The notes below the pieces were generated by a model. The model saw nothing but the letters and a program-made list of their open reading frames with translations. It ran no database searches and was not told where the DNA came from. A program made the position numbers and the translations under genes. Below are positions 16,655 through 24,769 of a DNA stretch of 64,000 nt, piece after piece. This DNA is from CAYRDC01 sp964422925 (GTDB lineage Bacteria; Bacteroidota; Bacteroidia; Chitinophagales; S012-47), in assembly GCA_964422925.1 (NCBI GenBank), contig CAYRDC010000005.1, forward strand, positions 1 through 64,000, written 5' to 3'. The stretch's first letter is position 1. Every line of letters begins with the position of its first letter.

Positions 16655-16860
16655 TATTGGAGTTTAAGTTTTTCGAGTTTGCCGTACGGCAACTCCCGGA
16701 TCAAACGGGTGATTTCCTCTTTCCAGGGCAGCAGTCCGGCTTTTTCAATGCCTTTATCCGGGCGGTCGGCCCGGAAATAGGCTTTCAGGGCAAAGTGTTT
16801 ATCCCGGATTTGTATGTAATCCGGGATCTTATCGGTACCTTTTATTTTCAAAATATACAT
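16654..16860 (-). CDS. Conserved small protein upstream of ftsE
   Basis: 68 residues from the ATG at 16860; a longer frame to 16890 exists but the MYILKIKGTD start looks better. It is rich in charged residues, with a PWKEEI segment near the C-terminus, and no transmembrane helix or signal peptide is visible. It is translationally coupled to ftsE (TAATG junction). I do not recognise a domain; a small Bacteroidota-specific cytosolic protein is the best description. The coding sequence contains a perfect 9-bp inverted repeat. Confidence 0.7.
   Translation of the reverse strand: MYILKIKGTDKIPDYIQIRDKHFALKAYFRADRPDKGIEKAGLLPWKEEITRLIRELPYGKLEKLKLQ
16801..16827. repeat. Perfect 9-bp inverted repeat inside the small gene before ftsE
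   Basis: ATCCCGGAT (16801-16809) and ATCCGGGAT (16819-16827) are exact reverse complements with a 9-nt loop. They fall in codons ~12-20 of the 68-residue gene. No T-run follows, so it is not an intrinsic terminator. It could be an operator, an mRNA hairpin near the start, or chance. Confidence 0.6.
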
Positions 16861-16999
16861 GCCTAAACCTTCCGCAACGAAGTTAACCAAAAGGGTTTTT
16901 CCGGCATGACAACATTTTTACACCCCTTCCGGGAATAATGACGAAAGTCAGTTTTTTCTTAATTTCCACCTTCTATTTTCCCATCCAAAATACACAATC

Positions 17000-18895
17000 A
17001 TGTACGCAAGAATCCGCACACTGGAAGACTATGAGCAGGCTTACCGGAAAAGCGTGGAAGATCCGGAAGCTTTCTGGGCGGCTCAGGCTGAGCGCTTTGT
17101 ATGGAAAAGGAAATGGGATAAAGTCCTGGAATGGAATTTTAGGGAACCGAAAATTCAATGGTTCCGGGGCGGGCAGCTGAACATCACCGAAAATTGCCTC
17201 GACCGGCACCTGGAATCCCGGGGCGACCAGGTAGCGTTGATCTGGGAACCCAACGATCCCTCCGGAGAAACGGTCCGCTTTACCTACCGGGAATTATATC
17301 ATGAAGTAAACCGCTTTGCCAATGTATTGAAGAACCTGGGCATCGAAAAGGGTGACAGGGTGTGCATTTACATGCCGATGATACCTGAACTGGCCATTGC
17401 CCTGCTGGCCTGTGCCCGGATCGGTGCCATTCACTCGGTGGTTTTTGCGGGATTTTCTGCTAATTCCCTGGCCGACCGCATCAATGATGCCTCCTGCAAG
17501 CTCCTCCTGACTACAGACGGTTCGTACCGGGGCGCCAAAAAAATCCACCTGAAAGACATTGCCGATGAAGCGCTTTTCGATTGCCCCAGCATTGAAAAAG
17601 TGATTGTCTATCAACGCATCGGCTGGAAAATCAGAATGAAAGAGGGCCGGGATTACTGGTGGCATGAATTGCTGGAAGATGCCGCTGACCGGTATGATCC
17701 CGAACCTATGGACGCAGAAGATATGCTCTTTATCCTCTATACCTCGGGTTCAACGGGGAAACCCAAAGGGGTAGTGCACACCACAGGCGGTTACATGGTT
17801 TTTGCCGACTACACGTTTCGTAACGTGTTTCAATATGATGAAGGAGATATTTACTGGTGCACCGCGGATATTGGCTGGATAACCGGGCACACGTACATAG
17901 TGTACGGTCCTCTGCTCGCGGGGGCTACCACCATGATGTTTGAAGGCGTGCCTACCTGGCCCGATGCCGGACGTTTCTGGCAGATCGTTGACAAATACGG
18001 GGTGAATATCTTTTACACGGCCCCGACCGCCATCCGCGCCCTGATGGGCTGCGGAGATGAGTTCGTGGAACCTTATACACTCGATTCCCTGAAAGTGCTC
18101 GGCACGGTGGGCGAACCTATCAATGAAGAAGCCTGGCAATGGTACCATAAAAAAATCGGGAAAGGGAAATGCCCGATCGTGGATACGTGGTGGCAAACCG
18201 AAACAGGCGGTATATTAATCAGCCCGATTGCCGGTGTTACCAAACTGATTCCCAGTTATGCCACGAAACCCCTGCCGGGGGTGCAGCCCGTGCTGGTCGA
18301 TCCGGATGGCAGGGAACTGACGGCACCCGAAGCGGAAGGCCTGCTGTGCATTAAATTTCCCTGGCCGGGCATGATACGCACTACCTATGGCGATCATGAC
18401 CGCTGCCGGATGAATTATTTTTCGGCTTTTCCGGATTTGTACTTCACCGGGGATGGCGCCAAGCGCGACAAAGAAGGCAATTACCGGATTATCGGCCGGG
18501 TGGACGATGTCATTAACGTATCAGGCCACCGCCTGGGAACCGCTGAAATAGAAAACGCCATCAACATGCATCCGGCCGTAGTGGAATCCGCAGTGGTGGG
18601 CTATCCGCATCCAATCAAAGGGCAGGGAATTTATGCTTACGTGATTTGCCCGGACCACGGCTTGCCGGGAAATAACCTGAGACAGGAGATACTGCAAACC
18701 GTTGTCAAGGAGATAGGGCCCATTGCCAAACCGGATAAAATCCAGTTTGTGCCGGGCCTGCCCAAGACCCGTTCCGGTAAAATCATGCGGAGAATACTCC
18801 GGAAAATTGCCGAAGGCAAAGCCGATGAACTGGGCGACACCTCCACCTTGCTCGACCCGGCCATTGTGGAAGCGATCAGGGAAGGCGCTGTATAA
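17000..18895 (+). CDS. acs: Acetyl-CoA synthetase (AMP-forming)
   Basis: 631 residues. Converts acetate, ATP and CoA to acetyl-CoA through acetyl-AMP. Characteristic motifs are the P-loop YTSGSTGKPKGVVHTTGGY (~250-268), DTWWQTETGG (~395-404), the hinge GRVDDVINVSGHRLGTAEIE and the C-terminal PKTRSGKIMRR with the catalytic, acetylation-prone lysine near residue 594. The length is a little under the ~650 of E. coli Acs, mainly at the N-terminus. The ATG at 17000 is the first in frame. It is a lone plus-strand gene diverging from the ftsE pair and ends at an intrinsic terminator. Confidence 0.96.
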   Translation: MYARIRTLEDYEQAYRKSVEDPEAFWAAQAERFVWKRKWDKVLEWNFREPKIQWFRGGQLNITENCLDRHLESRGDQVALIWEPNDPSGETVRFTYRELYHEVNRFANVLKNLGIEKGDRVCIYMPMIPELAIALLACARIGAIHSVVFAGFSANSLADRINDASCKLLLTTDGSYRGAKKIHLKDIADEALFDCPSIEKVIVYQRIGWKIRMKEGRDYWWHELLEDAADRYDPEPMDAEDMLFILYTSGSTGKPKGVVHTTGGYMVFADYTFRNVFQYDEGDIYWCTADIGWITGHTYIVYGPLLAGATTMMFEGVPTWPDAGRFWQIVDKYGVNIFYTAPTAIRALMGCGDEFVEPYTLDSLKVLGTVGEPINEEAWQWYHKKIGKGKCPIVDTWWQTETGGILISPIAGVTKLIPSYATKPLPGVQPVLVDPDGRELTAPEAEGLLCIKFPWPGMIRTTYGDHDRCRMNYFSAFPDLYFTGDGAKRDKEGNYRIIGRVDDVINVSGHRLGTAEIENAINMHPAVVESAVVGYPHPIKGQGIYAYVICPDHGLPGNNLRQEILQTVVKEIGPIAKPDKIQFVPGLPKTRSGKIMRRILRKIAEGKADELGDTSTLLDPAIVEAIREGAV

Positions 18896-18904
18896 AAAGA
18901 AAAA

Positions 18905-18930
18905 CCGCTGAAAAGCGGCTCTTTTGTTTT
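18905..18930 (+). terminator. Intrinsic terminator after acs
   Basis: A CCGCT/AGCGG stem (18905-18909 with 18914-18918) with a GAAA loop, followed by CTCTTTTGTTTT, begins 9 bp after the acs stop. The A-run on the left side means it could also serve the convergent GIN-domain gene. Confidence 0.7.
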
Positions 18931-18943
18931 GTGCTGAGTCGGT

Positions 18944-19663
18944 TTAATTCGCGTCATGCAGCCGGCCGGAACCGGTTATCAGGCTGTTGATGGTGGGATG
19001 TCCCTTGTACCATACATCCCCGCTGCCGGTTATTTTCACCGTCAGTTCGTCATTCACCGATACTTCCGCATTGCCCGATCCGCTGATCCGTATATCGCAC
19101 TGGTCGGCCACCAGGCCGAAACTTTGAATGTCGCCCGATCCGGTGACTTCGTACAGTTCTCCCACCGTTTGCCCATCAAGGAGTAAGGTACCGGACCCGC
19201 TGATATTGGCGCTCAGGGTCTGCGCGTCAATGTTCATCTGAATTTTGCCGGATCCGCTGATTTTATAACTCATATCCGGACCGGTGAAAATACCATCACT
19301 GGTTATAATGGTGTTTCCGCTAACTTCAATGGAATTCATTACGGGGGTGTGCAGGTAAACCCGGATGGTATCGTGCTCCCAGAAACAACGGTCCTGGTCA
19401 ATGATTAGGTCGCCCACGGAATTGACCGTAACGGTAATGTGCTCCAGAATATTGGGCTCCGCTTCAATGGCCACGGAACTTATCGCGTCCTGGGTGAGGT
19501 ACACCCGCGCGTGGGTTTTCACCTTTAAACCGTCATAAGGCCCCAGTTCATACACTTTGGTAACGGGAGCCCCCTTGCCGTCAATGCATATCGGGGTGGA
19601 AAAATGGCAGGCCGGCAGTACTGCTGCCAGCAGCAGTACGGGAATTAATGACATGGTTTTCAT
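18944..19663 (-). CDS. GIN-domain (DUF2807) lipoprotein, putative adhesin head
   Basis: 239 residues from the ATG at 19663; the 12 codons upstream lack a signal character. Residues 1-18 form a lipoprotein signal ending LPAC. The rest is a right-handed beta-helix type DUF2807 (GIN) domain with repeated turns of the pattern ISGSG, seen at least five times (YKISGSGKI, ANISGSGTL, YEVTGSGDI, IRISGSGNA, VKITGSGDV, LITGSGRL). Its start is typical: a VYELGPYDGLKVKT segment followed by strands carrying an IEAEPNI segment. Function is unknown; these proteins sit at the cell surface of Bacteroidota. It is convergent with acs. Confidence 0.9.
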   Translation of the reverse strand: MKTMSLIPVLLLAAVLPACHFSTPICIDGKGAPVTKVYELGPYDGLKVKTHARVYLTQDAISSVAIEAEPNILEHITVTVNSVGDLIIDQDRCFWEHDTIRVYLHTPVMNSIEVSGNTIITSDGIFTGPDMSYKISGSGKIQMNIDAQTLSANISGSGTLLLDGQTVGELYEVTGSGDIQSFGLVADQCDIRISGSGNAEVSVNDELTVKITGSGDVWYKGHPTINSLITGSGRLHDAN

Positions 19664-19823
19664 TGGGTTCGGGTTTATACAGGTAAATGCCATTTTCAAG
19701 ACGAATGTGTTTGCGCCCCTGGCAATCGCGTTTCATGGTTTGGCAGGCGCTTAAGGTAAAGATAATACTCATCAGGTATATTCCTGCCATGGAAACCGAT
19801 ATGCGGATGTTTATTCTGTTCAT
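19581..19823 (-). CDS. Possible small lipoprotein overlapping the GIN-domain gene
   Basis: 80 codons from an ATG at 19823. The N-terminus looks like a lipoprotein signal (basic start, a hydrophobic YLMSIIFTLSAC lipobox around residue 26), followed by a short charged part. The last 83 bp overlap the first codons of the GIN gene in another frame, and those residues look random. Either this is a genuine short lipoprotein with an overlapping tail, or its true end has been lost by a frameshift. Similar tiny lipoproteins often precede DUF2807 genes, but none is recognised here. Confidence 0.35.
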   Translation of the reverse strand: MNRINIRISVSMAGIYLMSIIFTLSACQTMKRDCQGRKHIRLENGIYLYKPEPNENHVINSRTAAGSSTAGLPFFHPDMH

Positions 19824-19877
19824 TACCAAAGCAAACGCAGGGAAGTAAGCTTTTATTTTGGGGTGGGTTGTTTGCAA

Positions 19878-20262
19878 TATGCTGCTGTTAGCCGTTGGGA
19901 GTGGGTTTATTAGAGCTTAGCTTGCTTGGTGCTATCGGTCCATAAGGGTTCCTGCCTGACAGGAATCGGCCGCGGATTGATTTCCTTGAAAGCATGCATG
20001 ACTAAAGCCAGATGGATAGAGGGACGTGGCTTATCCCCGCCCTGAAGGACAGAGTAATAATTATATGCTTTTGGTTTTGAGATTTCGGCACCTTGTTTCA
20101 TATTCTGCGGCTAATATCTACTGAAACTAGTCGAATTTGAAATCAGCTTTGTGTGATTTTAAGAAAGAGAAGGATAAATGCTGGTCAGCCGAATAAAACA
20201 GCTTTCGGAATTGTGAAATCCTGCAACAATGCCAGATTGGAGAGCCTTGGAGCAAGTAAAGA
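19878..20262. other. Intergenic region at the left edge of the A+T-rich segment
   Basis: A stretch of 385 bp with no convincing gene. A 63-codon minus-strand frame (19910-20101) lacks any recognised motif and could be a relic. Composition shifts toward A+T across this region, marking the left border of the low-G+C stretch. No RNA structure was recognised. Confidence 0.4.
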
Positions 20263-20979
20263 TCATATTTTCTCCAAAACCATTATCAATTCTTTATTAT
20301 GAGATTTTAGTGAACCATTCCCATAAACTCTTAATCCTATCCACGGGGATTCTTTTTCAAATATTCTTTTAAATGTACCCCTTAATAATGAGTGCACATC
20401 TTCTTTTGTAAGATTATGCGGGTGGGCTGGATCTCTTAGTATTTTCTCCTTGAATATTTCCACTGTTAAAACAAAATAACCTTTGGTTTTTAATACTCGA
20501 TGTATCTCATCAACAGTTTTTTGCGGATTTGTAACATGATCTAATACATTACTACAAAAAACAACATCAAAATAGTCATTTAGGAAAGGTATATTTTCAC
20601 CAAAACCTTTTTGAATATTTATTTCTCTGGGGTATTTGTATAATTTCTTGTATTCATCAGCCAATGGGTCAATACCATATTTATCTCCGTCAATAAAATG
20701 GAGAACGGTACTTATCCCACATCCAACATCAAGAATTTTAGTGTTATGGTGAATCTTACAAATTTTATTTATCTCGTTTAAATAGCGGTATTTTTTCCAG
20801 TATTCCAGAACCAAATGCTTGTGAGCTTCAAATTCTTTTGCCCATTCGATTTGAAAGGCTAACTCAGCAGTGTATTTATTCCTCCAGAGTGCCCGTAATT
20901 TGTTGATTCCGATAGATTTCAATGACGATTTGATTGGTTTGGGTATCCTTCTTACAATCTTAAAGGTTATGTAATTCAT
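20263..20979 (-). CDS. Class I SAM-dependent methyltransferase
   Basis: 238 residues. After a basic N-terminal ~80 residues comes motif I ILDVGCGIS, a GIDPLADEY segment (acidic ribose-binding strand), FDVVFCSNVLDHVTNPQKTVDEIHRVLK (motifs II-III of the Methyltransf_11 type) and GYFVLTVEI. The substrate is unknown; this subtype is common in polysaccharide and lipid modification clusters. It is clearly more A+T-rich than the flanking housekeeping genes and stands alone without biosynthetic partners, which suggests acquisition by transfer. Confidence 0.88.
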   Translation of the reverse strand: MNYITFKIVRRIPKPIKSSLKSIGINKLRALWRNKYTAELAFQIEWAKEFEAHKHLVLEYWKKYRYLNEINKICKIHHNTKILDVGCGISTVLHFIDGDKYGIDPLADEYKKLYKYPREINIQKGFGENIPFLNDYFDVVFCSNVLDHVTNPQKTVDEIHRVLKTKGYFVLTVEIFKEKILRDPAHPHNLTKEDVHSLLRGTFKRIFEKESPWIGLRVYGNGSLKSHNKELIMVLEKI

Positions 20980-21319
20980 TTTATCCCTTTGCTTGTTACT
21001 GTTTAGATTTTAGTAAATTATTTCGCTTTATAACTAGCAATGTAACAATATGGTAATAATTAATATGGTTTAATGATTGTTAAGCAGTTACTTTTTAAGG
21101 TTTTATAAATAATTAGGCTGAAATGATTAATTATAAAAATTTCATTATACAAATACAAAAGTAGGTAAAATAAATCTATTTTATATCCCGGAAGAGTAAC
21201 CGGACTAAGCGGGACGCTGCTGGGAAAAAGCATTGTTTTGTTCATCAATGAAGGCCCATCCATTACTGTTCTATTTAAGCAATGTCTAGGATTCGTATAT
21301 CGCATTCAAATAAAGAACT
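20980..21319. other. A+T-rich intergenic region
   Basis: 340 bp between the divergent methyltransferase and GNA1162-like genes. It is strongly A+T-rich and probably holds promoters for both. An 81-codon minus-strand frame is judged spurious. No repeat or RNA element was recognised. Confidence 0.45.
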
Positions 21320-21934
21320 ATGAAATATTTGCTTTACTTATGCTTTTTGTTAACTATTACAAGTTGCGCAACTATTTATAAGGCACCTACCTTGGAAACA
21401 GTTATCGCGACCCATCGCCAAGTGGCAATCCTTCCCATGGACGTGTCAATTTCCGCTAAACACCTTCCAAAAGATGTTACCACCGAAATGCTGCTTGAAC
21501 AGGAGCAGGACTTTTCCTATGTGTTCCAGGGGCTGATATATTCCCAGTTCCTAAAGAAACAAAAACATTATTCCGTCACTTTCCAGGACATAGACCAAAC
21601 CAACGCACTGCTGCGGCAAAACGGTGCGGAATACGCCAATATGCGGAATTTTAGCCCGCAACAACTGGCTGGTATGCTGAATGTTGATGCGATAATCGGT
21701 GGCACCATCCACATGTCGCGCCCCATGTCAACCGGTGCCGCTATCGCGGTATGGCTACTTACTGGGTATGGAGGAGCCACCAATAAGGTGGATATTGACC
21801 TGGCCATCCACGACAGGGTCAATGGCTCATTGCTATGGAAATACACCTATTCCTGGTCGGGCGGTGTCGGGAGCGATGCCAGCGAACTGGCAAAGACGCT
21901 TATGAAGAAGATTGCCCGAAAATTTCCTTATTGA
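21320..21934 (+). CDS. GNA1162-like (DUF799-type) lipoprotein
   Basis: 204 residues with a lipoprotein signal (lipobox TITSC at ~17). The mature part starts with an ATHRQVAILPMDVSI strand. Motifs of the DUF799/GNA1162 family are visible: LLEQEQDFSYVFQGLIYSQFLKK, SPQQLAGMLNVDAIIGGTI, and a C-terminal hydrophobic patch with VDIDLAIHDRVNGSLLWKYTYSW. Related proteins resemble TolB-N/CsgG-like alpha-beta modules and are envelope lipoproteins of unknown role, sometimes with partner lipoproteins that are absent here. A good AAAGAA precedes the ATG. Confidence 0.75.
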   Translation: MKYLLYLCFLLTITSCATIYKAPTLETVIATHRQVAILPMDVSISAKHLPKDVTTEMLLEQEQDFSYVFQGLIYSQFLKKQKHYSVTFQDIDQTNALLRQNGAEYANMRNFSPQQLAGMLNVDAIIGGTIHMSRPMSTGAAIAVWLLTGYGGATNKVDIDLAIHDRVNGSLLWKYTYSWSGGVGSDASELAKTLMKKIARKFPY

Positions 21935-22297
21935 AATCGCATTTCAACCGTAAATAAATAGAATAATATTCGGGTTTCAGACATACTAAATACCCCGTCA
22001 CCTCTTCAAACCCAGCTTTTCTTATTGGCTTGATGTTTTATGGGGCTGGTGTCTGGAAGTACAGGTTGATAAAATAGCTTTTCGCTGAAGCGAAGGGCAA
22101 GGATGGTGCCCTTTCCGGAACTTTTTGTGGGTAAACAGAATGGCTATCCGCATTTCATTGGGATCTGAGCATAGAAAATGATCGGGGCAAGCGATGCGTA
22201 AGCTTTTCCTCAAGGGATTGAGTTACATTGTGGGGAAATATGAGTAAATAAGTTTCACCGGTGAAAGGGGCGTTTGAACAAAAGCGAATTGAAATTT
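21935..22297. other. Intergenic region
   Basis: About 360 bp between two genes whose 3' ends face each other. A short minus-strand frame (22022-22213) lacks features. No terminator, repeat or RNA was identified with confidence. Confidence 0.4.
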
Positions 22298-22840
22298 TTA
22301 AATACCTTCCACACCCCAGATTGAAATGGACACCTGGTGTTCATCCCGGTTTATGGTAACAGGGTATTTGTGTTTCCGGTGGTCTGTCCAGCTACGGCCA
22401 AACAACATATAAAACTTTGTGTTCTGGTAATATTTGTTGTCGCTGTCGGTAAATTTCCCCTTAAAATCGTTGTCTTCCCCGTAGATCAAATAGAGTTCGT
22501 CAATCAGTTGTTTTAAATCTTCCATCCTGATGTTGTCAGGCTCAAATGATTTGAAAAAAACATTCTTGCCTTTCTCCCCGATGATTTTTACTTCTATGGT
22601 GTCAAATATTCCACACTCCTTGTAATCCAAGGTTTTGCGGAAATTCTGTATGGTTTCTCCAACCACGTTGCTGCCTGTTTCTCCTTGAATAAAGCTATAG
22701 TCGGGAATTGTTTTACAATCAATGTGAAAAAAGTCAAAAATGCTGCGTTTGATTTTAGGTTTAGCAGGTTTTCCGGGTTTAGTACCAGGTGATAATTTTA
22801 TTCCATTTACCTTACCAAGGATTTTTCTGATGATCTTCAT
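22298..22840 (-). CDS. Uncharacterised protein
   Basis: 180 residues with an ATG at 22840. The N-terminus is strongly basic with Pro/Lys repeats (PGTKPGKPAKPKIKR), followed by an alpha/beta-looking region of mixed charge (FRKTLDYKECGIFDTIEV, MEDLKQLIDELYLIYGEDND) and a beta-rich C-terminus containing FYMLFGRSWTDHRKHKYPVT. There is no signal peptide or membrane helix, and no family is recognised. It lies in the A+T-rich stretch beside the tRNA and may be accessory. Coding status is supported by its length and balanced amino-acid use. Confidence 0.65.
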   Translation of the reverse strand: MKIIRKILGKVNGIKLSPGTKPGKPAKPKIKRSIFDFFHIDCKTIPDYSFIQGETGSNVVGETIQNFRKTLDYKECGIFDTIEVKIIGEKGKNVFFKSFEPDNIRMEDLKQLIDELYLIYGEDNDFKGKFTDSDNKYYQNTKFYMLFGRSWTDHRKHKYPVTINRDEHQVSISIWGVEGI

Positions 22841-23274
22841 TGTCTGAAATTGGTTTGGGCTTTAAGGGAATATGCGTCTGTATAGAGTTGGTCAAATGGT
22901 TCTATGAGTTGTAGTAAGAAGTTTTGTAAAGATACAAAAGATGTATATAATGAACATGGATTACTTAAAGGAAATACTGTCAAAGATTTCTTAAACCATA
23001 TTCATTTGGTTAATCCGGCTCTGCTACAAAAAAGTATGAAGTCGTATGGATTCCCGTTTACCGGATAATGAATGGGGAAAAAACGGAATAAAGTAAACAA
23101 TGCTAACCAGCGGTACATGGATCATGTAAGCATAATAGGGCATAAAAAAAGCCCTTCCGGGCTTTAACATTTTGCGGGAACAACAGAGGGAATCGAATGC
23201 CGCGCTCTGTGCGCGAGCATCCACGAATACAGCCAAGGCGGAATTCGGGACCCTCGACCTGAAGAGAAACTTAG
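22841..23274. other. Intergenic region with degenerate tRNA-like sequence
   Basis: No protein gene is supported over 434 bp. The right part holds tRNA-like fragments: GAGGGAATCGAA at 23186-23197 and CCCTCGACCT at 23251-23260 repeat two adjacent pieces of the intact tRNA (23285-23296 and 23297-23306), but here they are separated by 53 bp. A strong terminator on the tRNA strand follows at 23144-23165. The layout suggests a decayed tRNA or a remnant left by integration at the tRNA gene. Confidence 0.5.
23144..23165 (-). terminator. Intrinsic terminator downstream of the tRNA
   Basis: A perfect 7-bp stem AAAGCCC/GGGCTTT (23148-23154 with 23159-23165) with a TTCC loop. Read on the minus strand it is followed by a run of seven Ts. 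It lies about 110 bp past the tRNA 3' end, so the tRNA transcript would include the degenerate segment. Confidence 0.85.
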
Positions 23275-23348
23275 TAGCGAGGGAGGGAATCGAACCCTCG
23301 ACCTCAGGGTTATGAATCCTGCGCTCTAACCTCCTGAGCTACCTCGCC
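23275..23348 (-). tRNA. tRNA with CAT anticodon (tRNA-Met, or Ile2 after lysidine modification)
   Basis: The 74-nt cloverleaf starts GGCGAGGTAGCTCAG. The acceptor stem GGCGAGG pairs with CCTCGCT (one G-U), the D-arm has AGCTCAGGAGGTTAGAGC, the anticodon loop is TTCATAA, and the T-arm is GAGGG-TTCGATT-CCCTC. CCA is not encoded. The first pair G-U and the D-arm are not those of an initiator tRNA. Elongator Met or the Ile(CAU) isoacceptor cannot be separated by eye. Confidence 0.93.
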
Positions 23349-23394
23349 AGTACGGGGTGCAAATATACCAAACCAGCCGGTTTTGTGACCGGTT

Positions 23395-24234
23395 TTACAG
23401 AATTTGTTCTAGGGGGAACAATTCATCAATCCGTATGCCGCGGTCGGTTTGTTTCAGGGTAGCACATTCGTGTTTGCGGTCGTGTTCAAAGAACAGGATA
23501 TACTGATTCTGCAGCGCTTCTTTCAAAAACCGGCCTTTTTCCTCCAGGGTGAGCAACGGGCGGATGTCATAGGCCATGAGGTAGGGCATGGGTACATGAC
23601 CGGCTGACGGGAGCAGGTCGGCCATATAGCAAATTGTATGTTCCTTGTACTCTATCACCGGGATCATCATGCCTTCCGTATGGCCGCTCACGAGCTGGAT
23701 CCGGAAGCCGGGAAACAACTCCCGGGTCTCATCCACAAATTTTAATTGCCCGCTTTCCTGCAGCGGCACGAAGTTTTCTTTCAGGAAAGAAGCTTTTTCG
23801 CGGTCGTTGGGGTGGACGGCCCAGTCCCAGTGACTTTCGTGGGTCCAGTAGGTGGCATTCGGGAAAGCCGGAACCAGCTCACCGTCCTTATTGCGGATTA
23901 CCGAACCCCCGCAATGATCAAAATGCAGGTGGGTCATGAAAACATCCGTAATATCTTCCGGGGCCAGGCCTGCATCATGCAGGGAACCCATCAGGGTATC
24001 TTTACCATGCGGCTCATAATAGCTGAAAAACTTTTCGCTTTGTTTGTCGCCCATTCCGGTGTCAATCAGGATGCGGTAATCCCCGGTTTCCACCAGCAGG
24101 CAGCGCATGGCCCAGGTGCAAAGGTTTTTTTCATCGGCCGGGTTGATCTTGTTCCATATGCTTTTTGGCACTACGCCAAACATGGCGCCACCGTCCAGTT
24201 TGAAGAACCCGGTGTTAATCGTTTTCAGGCGCAT
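23395..24234 (-). CDS. MBL-fold metallohydrolase
   Basis: 279 residues, cytosolic. The metallo-beta-lactamase zinc motif is HLHFDH (102-107), with GHTEGM (His185) and ADLLPS supplying further ligands. An extra WTHESHWDWAVHP insertion precedes the second half, as in the AHL-lactonase/AttM-like branch of the superfamily. The substrate cannot be fixed by motif, and hydrolysis of a lactone or ester is possible. It ends the tightly spaced minus-strand group pdhA-TPR-ribH-MBL (14-bp gap from ribH). Confidence 0.9.
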   Translation of the reverse strand: MRLKTINTGFFKLDGGAMFGVVPKSIWNKINPADEKNLCTWAMRCLLVETGDYRILIDTGMGDKQSEKFFSYYEPHGKDTLMGSLHDAGLAPEDITDVFMTHLHFDHCGGSVIRNKDGELVPAFPNATYWTHESHWDWAVHPNDREKASFLKENFVPLQESGQLKFVDETRELFPGFRIQLVSGHTEGMMIPVIEYKEHTICYMADLLPSAGHVPMPYLMAYDIRPLLTLEEKGRFLKEALQNQYILFFEHDRKHECATLKQTDRGIRIDELFPLEQIL

Positions 24235-24248
24235 AGATTTGAATTGGT

Positions 24249-24761
24249 TTATTTACGAAATCCCAGGGTGCTGCCGGAACCTTTGCGAAGGGCAGCCATT
24301 TTTATGGCAGCGATGGCCGCTTCAATGCCTTTGTTGCCATGTTTTCCCCCGGCCCGGGCTTCGGCCTGGAGCGCGTTTTGCGTGGTCAGCACCCCGAAAA
24401 TGACCGGGCGCTGGTAATCAATGCTACATTGCATTATGCCCTGGGCCACCGCGTAACTGATATACTCGTCATGTTTGGTTTCCCCCTTGATGATGCATCC
24501 CAGGCAGATGACGGCATCCGGGAGTTTTTCTTCCAGCAGTTTCTGGGCTCCGGAAGGCAACTCAAAGCTGCCGGGAACATGGATTATTTCGATGTTGTTT
24601 TCGGAAGTTCCGTGCTTCAACAGGGTTTCTTTACAACCGCGCAGCAGGGCAGAGGTGATCCGGTGGTTGTATTCGGCCACCACAATCCCGATGCGGAAAG
24701 TGGAGGCATCGGGAACCTTTTCAGGATCGTAGGAAGACAAGCTTTTTTCTGAAGCAGACAT
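24249..24761 (-). CDS. ribH: 6,7-dimethyl-8-ribityllumazine synthase
   Basis: 170 residues. Catalyses the penultimate riboflavin step, condensing the ribityl-aminouracil with dihydroxybutanone phosphate. The family motifs are in order: IGIVVAEYNHRIT (substrate loop), VPGSFELPSGAQ, CLGCIIKGETKHDEYIS with the catalytic His, and PVIFGVLTTQNALQAEARAGGKHGNKG. A ~20-residue N-terminal extension is usual in Bacteroidota. It is preceded by 8 bp from the TPR gene, a common neighbour in this phylum. No FMN riboswitch is seen. Confidence 0.96.
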   Translation of the reverse strand: MSASEKSLSSYDPEKVPDASTFRIGIVVAEYNHRITSALLRGCKETLLKHGTSENNIEIIHVPGSFELPSGAQKLLEEKLPDAVICLGCIIKGETKHDEYISYAVAQGIMQCSIDYQRPVIFGVLTTQNALQAEARAGGKHGNKGIEAAIAAIKMAALRKGSGSTLGFRK

Positions 24762-24769
24762 TTTTATAT

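Noticed and set aside
21060..21305. 81-codon minus-strand frame in the A+T-rich gap
   Set aside because: Residue use reflects A+T-rich non-coding sequence, and promoters for two divergent genes are expected here.
22022..22213. Short minus-strand frame between the GNA1162-like and unknown genes
   Set aside because: Only 63 codons, without start context, signal or recognisable motif.
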